DNA from: Candidatus Melainabacteria bacterium
Lineage (GTDB): Bacteria > Actinomycetota > Actinomycetes > Mycobacteriales > Pseudonocardiaceae
NCBI GenBank assembly: GCA_903970565.1
Contig: CAJCJE010000283.1
Span: forward strand, 1 to 5,656
Length of the DNA: 5,656 nt
Direction of reading: 5' to 3'
The notes below the pieces were generated by a model, which worked only from the letters and a program-made list of their open reading frames with translations, made no database searches and had not been told where the DNA came from. Both the position numbers and the translations under genes were made by a program. Of this stretch, positions 1 to 5,656 are shown piece after piece. Numbering within the stretch: the first letter of the stretch is position 1; each line of letters begins with the position of its first letter.

Positions 1-214
1 GGGCTCCGGACAGCCCTTCGACCCCGAGCCCCGATTCGACTCGGTGCCGGAGCGGAAATCCGCGCGGTTCCAGCCGGTCGGAAGGCCGACCGGTGACCCG
101 CCCGCCGAGGCGAGTGCGGTCACGCTGGTCGCCGTCGGTGAACAGACCACGCTCGATGTTCCCACCACCCGGACGGCGCGAAAGGGGGAACGGCGAAGTC
201 CGCGAGCGGGCTGA
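1..214 (+). CDS. C-terminal end of an upstream protein, possibly a single-stranded-DNA-binding protein (partial)
   Basis: The frame beginning at base 2 is open for 70 codons and ends in TGA at 212-214; its start lies left of the window. Third codon positions are mostly G or C, as in the real genes here. The frame from base 1 is closed by a stop near base 92. The frame from base 3 stays open to about 270 but reads as Arg/Ser-rich shadow peptide. The peptide is polar, rich in Pro, Arg, Thr and Glu, and starts GSGQPFDPEPRFDSVPERKS. It has one more hydrophobic stretch (ASAVTLVAVGEQTTLDV) and ends ERRSPRAG. It looks like a flexible tail and shows no catalytic motif. In Mycobacterium tuberculosis the gene beside ettA (Rv2477c) is Rv2478c, annotated as an SSB-like protein, and SSBs have disordered acidic/proline tails. 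The SSB call therefore rests on context and is tentative. The usual acidic DDxPF-type SSB tip is absent. Coding is likely; identity is uncertain. Confidence 0.5.
   Translation, partial: GSGQPFDPEPRFDSVPERKSARFQPVGRPTGDPPAEASAVTLVAVGEQTTLDVPTTRTARKGERRSPRAG
74..93. repeat. Perfect 8-bp inverted repeat with a 4-base loop
   Basis: CCGGTCGG at 74-81 is the exact reverse complement of CCGACCGG at 86-93, separated by AAGG. As RNA it would form a very stable GC hairpin. It lies inside the 3' part of the partial upstream frame, about 120 bases before that frame's stop. No T-run follows, so it is not a classical intrinsic terminator. It may be a chance product of high GC content and the codons for Pro-Val-Gly-Arg-Pro-Thr-Gly. 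Confidence 0.5.
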
Positions 215-254
215 CCTGCGTGGAACAGACGTCGGCAACCGCGCTGACCTACGT
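210..254 (+). repeat. Imperfect 12-base direct repeat, 33 bases apart
   Basis: GCTGACCTGCGT at 210-221 and GCTGACCTACGT at 243-254 differ at one base. The first copy overlaps the stop codon of the upstream frame and the second lies in the intergenic gap before ettA. The 33-base period is about three helical turns, which would suit paired protein binding, but no known operator is recognised. A GAACAG hexamer also occurs at 140-145, 223-228 and 268-273. Confidence 0.2.
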
Positions 255-285
255 CGAGCGGGCTTCTGAACAGGGTGAGTCGTCG

Positions 286-314
286 TTGCGGAGAGCACGG
301 GTCGGGGATAGGTT
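286..314 (+). promoter_or_regulatory. Candidate housekeeping-type promoter for ettA
   Basis: TTGCGG at 286-291 resembles a -35 element and TAGGTT at 309-314 fits the TANNNT pattern of an actinobacterial -10. They are separated by exactly 17 bases. Transcription would start near 320-322, giving a leader of about 55 bases. That leader contains a weak inverted repeat (GACCG 331-335, CGGTC 343-347) but no clear Shine-Dalgarno sequence just before the ATG. It competes with the downstream -10-like site at 362-367. Confidence 0.35.
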
Positions 315-361
315 CGGACTCATTCCGGCCGACCGAGGTACGCGGTCCCACGCCGCGCATC

Positions 362-367
362 TACGAT
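362..367 (+). promoter_or_regulatory. Candidate -10 element for a leaderless ettA transcript
   Basis: TACGAT matches TANNNT and ends 7 bases before the A of the ATG at 375, so transcription would begin at or next to the start codon. The 15 bases before the ATG contain no GGAG- or AGGA-like ribosome binding site, which is typical of leaderless actinobacterial genes. No -35 match lies at the expected distance (339-344 is TACGCG), which is common for such promoters. Confidence 0.35.
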
Positions 368-374
368 CGCGGGC

Positions 375-2051
<1,677 letters not shown>

Positions 2052-2053
2052 GC

Positions 2054-2057
2054 GGAG
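2054..2057 (+). promoter_or_regulatory. Ribosome binding site for the TPR/GGDEF-like gene
   Basis: GGAG at 2054-2057 lies 10 bases before the GTG at 2068, directly after the ettA stop. It supports GTG 2068 over the alternative in-frame GTG at 2104, which has no comparable site at a usable distance. The frame is closed upstream by TGA at 2038-2040, and no in-frame ATG occurs between that stop and the TPR-like region. Confidence 0.5.
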
Positions 2058-2067
2058 TTCTTCGAAC

Positions 2068-5000
2068 GTGCCGTCGAGCCGGGACACGCGGGCTGATGCC
2101 GAGGTGGGTGCGATTATCGGACCCGCCTGGGCGTGGCGTTGGCAGGCACCCGAACTGGCGTTGGTGTTCGGACAGCGGGCAATGCGGACGGCCAGGCTGC
2201 GCGGGGATCAGCAGGCCGACCTGTGGGCGCAAACCCTGGTCGTGTCCGCGTCCTGCCGGCTCGGTCAGCAGTTGGCCGTGGTCTCCCAGGCGATCGAGGC
2301 ACTGCGGCTGGCCGAGCAGCTCACTGACAACGAGGCCGGGGCGATCCTCCGGGTCGAGTTGGCCGGGTGTGCCCGGTCGGCCGGGGTTCCGCTGGTCGGT
2401 GCCGGACTGCTGCGTCCGGTGCTGTCCGGTACCGAGGGCCGACCCTCGGTGCGAGCGGCGGCCCTGATCCAGCTGGCCGGTTGCCTTGCCTACTCCGAGC
2501 GGCATCGGGAACTCGACGGCGCCTTGGCCGAAGCCGACCAGCTCTACGCCGAAGACCGGGAACTCGACCAGGACACCGGGATCGGACTGCGCGCGGTGCT
2601 GCGCTCCTTCGTCGCCCGTGAGCACCGGCGCCGGGGTGACCTGCGGGCCGCGCTCCAAGCCGCGCAGGAAGGCGCCACCCTGCTCGACGGGCTCGGCGAC
2701 CTCGCCTCCGACGGAGGTGCCGGCGCGCGGATCTCCCTGCAACAGGTCCTCGGCCTGCTCGACCTCGGCTGGATCGATCAGGCCTGCTCGGTGGCCGCCG
2801 GCGTGCTGGACGGCCCGGTCCGGGGCCACTCGGCCGCCGCCACCGGTTGGCTGGCGCTGGCGATCAGCACCAGAGTCCAGCTACCGGCCGGTCTGGTCGT
2901 GCCCGCCATCGCGTTGCTGAGCGAGGTCACCGCGATGGCGGATCGGCATCGACGTGATGCGCTGCACGCGGAGAGCCTGATCGCGCTCAGCGGGGCCTAC
3001 GAGCAGGCCGGTGAACTGGCCGAGACACTGGACCAGCTGCGCAACGCGCAGGTGGTCCGGGCTCGTCGATCGCGTGCGCTGCGGGCCGCTCGCGGTGCAC
3101 TGCTCGGCGCCTTCGGCGAAGCACGGCATCCCGAGGACCTGCTGCGCCTGCTCACCCCGCCCCCGTCCGCCGGGCGGCGCCGGTCCACCGATCCTGATCA
3201 GCGGGCCGGCCTGCTGACGCCGAGCGGTCTGTGGCGCAAACTCGACGCGGTCGCCGAGCCGGGCTCTGCCGGCGCGGACGTCACGCTGGTGCTCATCGAC
3301 GTGGCCAGGACCCGGCCCGGCCGAACCGCCGCCGGTCGCCAGTCGGCCGGCGGATCTGAGGCGGGATCGGAGGCCGTTTCCGGTGGCCTCCTCGGCGCGG
3401 GCGCGTCGGGCACCGGCTCGCCGTCGCTGGGCGCGGACCCGATCGCGGAAAGCGTGGTCCTGAAGGTCGCCGAGCACCTGCGCGACCTCACCCCGGCCGA
3501 TGCCGCGCTGGCCAGGGTCGGCGGAGCCGAACTGGCCGTGCTGCTGTCGGGGACCTCGCCCGGTCAGGTGCGGCGGTGGGCGGAGGAACTGCGGGCGGCG
3601 ATGGCCGACGTGGACTGGACACAGGTTGCCCCCGGTTTCGCGGTGAACGTACGCACCGTCGCCACGGAAGGGCGAATCGGAGCCGCTGGCTCTGGCGGCG
3701 CCGTGGACACTGCCAACGCGGCGCCGGCGACCGACCGGCGCGCGACCCGGTCCGCGACCAGCCCACCGACGACGGGCATCGCGGTGGACACGGCACCGGC
3801 CCGGTCGCGGCGCGGCAGCGAGGTATCCTCGTCCCGGTTGCCTTTCCCGGCAAGGACTTCCGATTCACCGGCGAACGTCCCCGTGGAACGCGGCCCCGCA
3901 GTACTCGCCGACAAAGCCGACACACACGTGCCTCCGGCGCGCACGCCCGCTGAGAGCGAGGACAGCGTTCTACACGAACCACCCGGTCGGGAACTGGAAC
4001 GGCCGCGAGAGCCGGAGAAACCCGAAAGCTACCGGTACGACCCGCTCCCTCGGAGTGCGCGGCTCTCGAACCGGGCTCCGGCACAGCCCTGGTCGGTTGG
4101 GACCGGCGACCAGCCGACCGGCCGCCGGTCCGGTCGCCGCCGGGCAGTAGAAGCCGATGCCGAGTCGGCGTCGTTGTCGGCGTCGATTTCCGGGGCGGCC
4201 CAGCAGCTCGCCGAGCCGAATTCGCCGGAAACCAGCCATCAGGAACGGCTGGCCCCCGAGTTGGTTTCGGAGCCGGCTCGGCCGGACATCGCCCATCAGA
4301 CCGAGTCGACGCAGGCCTGGTTGCAGTCCGCGTCGCTGCGCCAACTCCCCTCGCCCACCTCGACCCGGTCAGCCGGCTTCGGCCAGGCTGAGCCTCGGCC
4401 ACCCGAGTCTGACCAGGCCGGTGCCCAACAAGCCGATGCCGGCCGGACCGATGCTCACCAGGCTGATTCCGCACAGCCCGAATCTCGGCACACCGGCTCG
4501 CGGCAGTCGCAGTCGCAGTCGCAGTCGCAGTCGCCGAGTGTGTCGGAGACCTGGCGCCGATTCGCCGCCATGCGCGAGGCCGAGTCACTGCGCACCTCGG
4601 CTGGGCTCATCGACTCGCAGCCGTCCGATCCGGCGCAGCGCCTGACCCGATCGGCTCAGGCGCAGGACACCGATTCGGCCCAATCCTGGTACCGGCCGAC
4701 CACAAGGCACATCGCCGCACCGGAAACCGGGAACCCCACTCCGGGAACTCCGGGAACCCGGACCCCAAAAACCTCGGGGAGCGAATCCGGCCCGGCGGAT
4801 CTGCGGCGACCGGGTGTCCAACCATCGGCGTCGCTTGCCCAGGAGGCGACGGCACCATCACGATCGCCGTCTCCGCCGTCTCCGCCGTCTCCGCCGAATC
4901 TGGCGTCTCCGCCGAATCTGGCGTCGTTGGTGGCCCGGCCGGCGGACACCGCGTCGCATTTGAGTTCACGGGACACCGCATCTGATCCCGCGCCGTCGTC

Positions 5001-5656
5001 GCGGCGTTCGGAGACCGAGCAGGCCGACCCGCCTGGCGCCGCGATCTCGCATCACCGCGCCGACCAGCCGAGGACCAGGTCCGCCGACCCCGGCGCCAAC
5101 TTCGAACCGACCCAACGCTGGGCCCCGGTGTGGTTGCCTGCCGACGACGAGTCCAGCACGGGCCGATGGCTGCTGAGGTCTCCGGCCGCTGAGCCGACGG
5201 CCGCCACCCCGGCAACCGGTTCAGCAACCGAATCCTCCGCTGGAGCGGCGACTACCGAGCCCCCTGTCGCCGAGTCGCCGGCAGCCGGCCGAACTCGATC
5301 TGCCGATGAACCCCGACTTGCCGGGCCATCCCACTCCGCCAGTCGATCGTCGGCCGGTGTCGAGTCGCGAACCGTTGACGCGGCACCTCCGGCCACGTCG
5401 GAGTCGGCGGCAGAGCCTTCGCCGGGCCGATCAAGCCGATCAACGGGTAGCCGCTCGACCGATGACAGCGCCACCGAAGCGACGGGCAGGTTCGACCGGT
5501 TCGGCTTCAACCTCGGACCTGGCGACACCGGGCGGCGCGCCGCCGGTTCCGGTGGCTCCGGTTCCGGTGGCTCCAGTTTCGGCCGCGCCGACAGCGACGT
5601 CACGCACCGCCGCCCCGTCGAGGGCAGGAGTACCGACACCAGCGGTGTGCCGAGGG
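2068..5656 (+). CDS. TPR-like protein with degenerate GGDEF domain and long disordered tail (3' end outside window)
   Basis: An uninterrupted frame of 1196 codons starts at GTG 2068 and leaves the window without a stop. Residues 1 to about 370 are almost entirely Ala/Leu-rich amphipathic helices, such as APELALVFGQRAMRTARLRG, LVVSASCRLGQQLAVVSQAI and GDLRAALQAAQEGATLLDGL. The spacing is TPR-like, which suggests protein-protein contacts. Residues 377-531 follow the GGDEF (diguanylate cyclase) pattern: DQRAGLLTPSGLWRKL, then VTLVLID, VVLKVAEHL, ARVGGAELAVLLSGTS and GFAVNV. The signature is GGAEL (485-489), the second metal aspartate is missing, and no RxxD inhibitory site precedes it, so cyclase activity is unlikely. 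From about 532 to the edge the chain is Pro/Ser/Ala/Arg/Glu-rich and predicted disordered, with no cysteine after residue 391. There is no signal peptide and no convincing membrane segment, so it should be cytoplasmic. It follows ettA by 16 bases, probably in one operon. TPR-GGDEF architectures are known in actinobacteria; the exact role here is unknown. Confidence 0.8.
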   Translation, partial: MPSSRDTRADAEVGAIIGPAWAWRWQAPELALVFGQRAMRTARLRGDQQADLWAQTLVVSASCRLGQQLAVVSQAIEALRLAEQLTDNEAGAILRVELAGCARSAGVPLVGAGLLRPVLSGTEGRPSVRAAALIQLAGCLAYSERHRELDGALAEADQLYAEDRELDQDTGIGLRAVLRSFVAREHRRRGDLRAALQAAQEGATLLDGLGDLASDGGAGARISLQQVLGLLDLGWIDQACSVAAGVLDGPVRGHSAAATGWLALAISTRVQLPAGLVVPAIALLSEVTAMADRHRRDALHAESLIALSGAYEQAGELAETLDQLRNAQVVRARRSRALRAARGALLGAFGEARHPEDLLRLLTPPPSAGRRRSTDPDQRAGLLTPSGLWRKLDAVAEPGSAGADVTLVLIDVARTRPGRTAAGRQSAGGSEAGSEAVSGGLLGAGASGTGSPSLGADPIAESVVLKVAEHLRDLTPADAALARVGGAELAVLLSGTSPGQVRRWAEELRAAMADVDWTQVAPGFAVNVRTVATEGRIGAAGSGGAVDTANAAPATDRRATRSATSPPTTGIAVDTAPARSRRGSEVSSSRLPFPARTSDSPANVPVERGPAVLADKADTHVPPARTPAESEDSVLHEPPGRELERPREPEKPESYRYDPLPRSARLSNRAPAQPWSVGTGDQPTGRRSGRRRAVEADAESASLSASISGAAQQLAEPNSPETSHQERLAPELVSEPARPDIAHQTESTQAWLQSASLRQLPSPTSTRSAGFGQAEPRPPESDQAGAQQADAGRTDAHQADSAQPESRHTGSRQSQSQSQSQSPSVSETWRRFAAMREAESLRTSAGLIDSQPSDPAQRLTRSAQAQDTDSAQSWYRPTTRHIAAPETGNPTPGTPGTRTPKTSGSESGPADLRRPGVQPSASLAQEATAPSRSPSPPSPPSPPNLASPPNLASLVARPADTASHLSSRDTASDPAPSSRRSETEQADPPGAAISHHRADQPRTRSADPGANFEPTQRWAPVWLPADDESSTGRWLLRSPAAEPTAATPATGSATESSAGAATTEPPVAESPAAGRTRSADEPRLAGPSHSASRSSAGVESRTVDAAPPATSESAAEPSPGRSSRSTGSRSTDDSATEATGRFDRFGFNLGPGDTGRRAAGSGGSGSGGSSFGRADSDVTHRRPVEGRSTDTSGVPR
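3196..3660 (+). other. Degenerate GGDEF domain within the large protein (residues 377-531)
   Basis: The opening DQRAGLLTPSGLWRKL aligns position by position with the family's DPLTGLPNRRxFxxxL. VTLVLID ends at D411, the position of the first metal-binding aspartate; the following residues are V-A-R-T, so the second aspartate and the Phe-Lys of DxDxFK are lost. The usual IND..GH..GD segment is not present. In its place is a Gly/Ala/Ser/Arg-rich stretch about 34 residues longer than the normal loop, up to VVLKVAEHL (463-471). The hairpin signature is GGAEL at 485-489: the catalytic-position glutamate stays, but the third-position acidic residue is Ala and Phe is Leu. After GFAVNVRTV there is no ALYRAK-like last helix. 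Membership of the fold is well supported; enzymatic activity is not. Confidence 0.75.
4504..4533 (+). repeat. Five tandem CAGTCG units, encoding (Gln-Ser)5
   Basis: CAGTCG is repeated five times without change at 4504-4533, in frame, giving QSQSQSQSQS in the disordered tail. The 6-base unit preserves frame whatever the copy number, so it can vary between strains without disrupting the protein. Confidence 0.95.
4727..4757 (+). repeat. Three CCGGGAAC copies
   Basis: CCGGGAAC occurs at 4727-4734, 4741-4748 and 4750-4757. The last two copies form a 9-base tandem, CCGGGAACT then CCGGGAACC, encoding Pro-Gly-Thr twice in the segment ETGNPTPGTPGTRTP. Confidence 0.75.
4870..4923 (+). repeat. Nested 9-base and 18-base tandem repeats encoding SPP / SPPNLA
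   Basis: TCTCCGCCG is present three times in tandem at 4870-4896. The third copy begins an 18-base unit TCTCCGCCGAATCTGGCG that is itself duplicated exactly at 4888-4905 and 4906-4923. The product is SPPSPPSPPNLASPPNLA. Exact nucleotide identity between units points to recent slippage or duplication rather than selection on the protein alone. Confidence 0.95.
5545..5574 (+). repeat. Exact 15-base tandem duplication encoding GSGGS twice
   Basis: GGTTCCGGTGGCTCC at 5545-5559 is repeated exactly at 5560-5574, in frame, giving GSGGSGSGGS, a typical flexible-linker sequence. It comes after a short, more ordered-looking segment, RFDRFGFNLGP (5491-5520), and may mark the junction between tail segments. 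Confidence 0.95.

Larger units (their letters stand above)
3661..5656 (+). other. Predicted intrinsically disordered tail, residues 532 onward, incomplete
   Basis: At least 665 residues are dominated by Pro, Ser, Ala, Arg, Glu, Asp, Gln, Thr and Gly. There is no cysteine, lysine and tyrosine are rare, and no hydrophobic run is long enough for a membrane helix or a folded core. Frame and GC bias continue unchanged from the upstream domains with no stop codon, which argues that it is genuinely translated. It carries tandem micro-repeats (QS, SPP, GSGGS), a QA-[D/E/G]-rich patch around 4384-4470, and isolated tryptophans in a recurring [A/S/T]-[Q/E]-x-W context. A folded domain may follow beyond the right edge. 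Confidence 0.65.

Noticed and set aside
2052..2067. Possible terminator between ettA and the next gene
   Set aside because: The gap is only 16 bases and contains no inverted repeat or T-run; read-through is expected.
2062..2077. TCGAAC-N4-CGTCGA, resembling the actinobacterial SOS box TCGAAC-N4-GTTCGA, over the GTG start
   Set aside because: Ten of 12 consensus bases match, but both mismatches fall in the conserved inner part of the second half-site. It also sits over the start codon inside a probable operon, so LexA binding is unlikely.
3300..3660. Possible frameshift damage explaining the degenerate GGDEF domain
   Set aside because: Recognisable GGDEF segments on both sides (LVLID and VGGAELAVLL) are in the same frame, with no stop or change in codon bias between them. 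The degeneration looks evolutionary rather than a sequencing error.
3488..4588. 366-codon minus-strand open frame opposite the tail of the large gene, Arg/Pro/Ser/Thr-rich
   Set aside because: It is the complement of the low-complexity coding sequence; its (AT)n run is the reverse of the CAGTCG repeat. The plus-strand frame is continuous with recognisable domains, so this is a shadow.
4504..4923. Repeat tracts considered as a CRISPR array or mobile-element ends
   Set aside because: The units are 6-18 bases, mostly contiguous without unique spacers, and in frame within a coding sequence. No terminal inverted repeats, transposase or tRNA gene is present.

Overview
The window looks like the chromosome of a high-GC actinobacterium. 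Codons are strongly GC-biased at the third position, a GTG start is used, and the complete ATP-binding protein reads as a close relative of mycobacterial EttA (recognised from memory, not by search). The best guess is the Pseudonocardiales (Saccharopolyspora or Actinopolyspora relatives), but this cannot be fixed from sequence alone. All supported genes are on the + strand.

Layout. Bases 1-214 carry the last 70 codons of an open frame ending in TGA. It is probably the C-terminal tail of the gene upstream, perhaps a single-stranded-DNA-binding protein. Bases 215-374 are intergenic, with two alternative promoter readings for the next gene. Bases 375-2051 encode a full-length, intact EttA, a ribosome-associated ABC-F ATPase. 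Sixteen bases later a GTG codon at 2068 opens a frame that runs without a stop to the right edge (at least 1196 codons). It occupies nearly two thirds of the window and its end is not included.

The large frame encodes a three-part protein. Residues 1 to about 370 are an all-helical, Ala/Leu-rich, TPR-like region. Residues 377-531 are a clearly recognisable but degenerate GGDEF (diguanylate cyclase) domain, with GGAEL in place of GG[DE]EF. A Gly/Ala/Ser-rich insert replaces the loop that normally carries the second metal aspartate and the substrate-binding Asn/Asp. From residue 532 there is a predicted disordered tail of at least 665 residues. It has no cysteine, contains several short tandem repeats, and holds five scattered copies of a [A/S/T]-[Q/E]-x-W tetrapeptide.

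How they may work together. EttA is known to gate the first steps of translation according to cellular energy state. The tight spacing suggests that the TPR/pseudo-GGDEF protein is made from the same transcript. The protein is predicted to be a non-catalytic nucleotide sensor or scaffold rather than a c-di-GMP synthase. A functional link to EttA is inference from position only. The least conventional part of the window is this large protein: a dead-looking GGDEF domain joined to a very long disordered tail with recurring tryptophan motifs.
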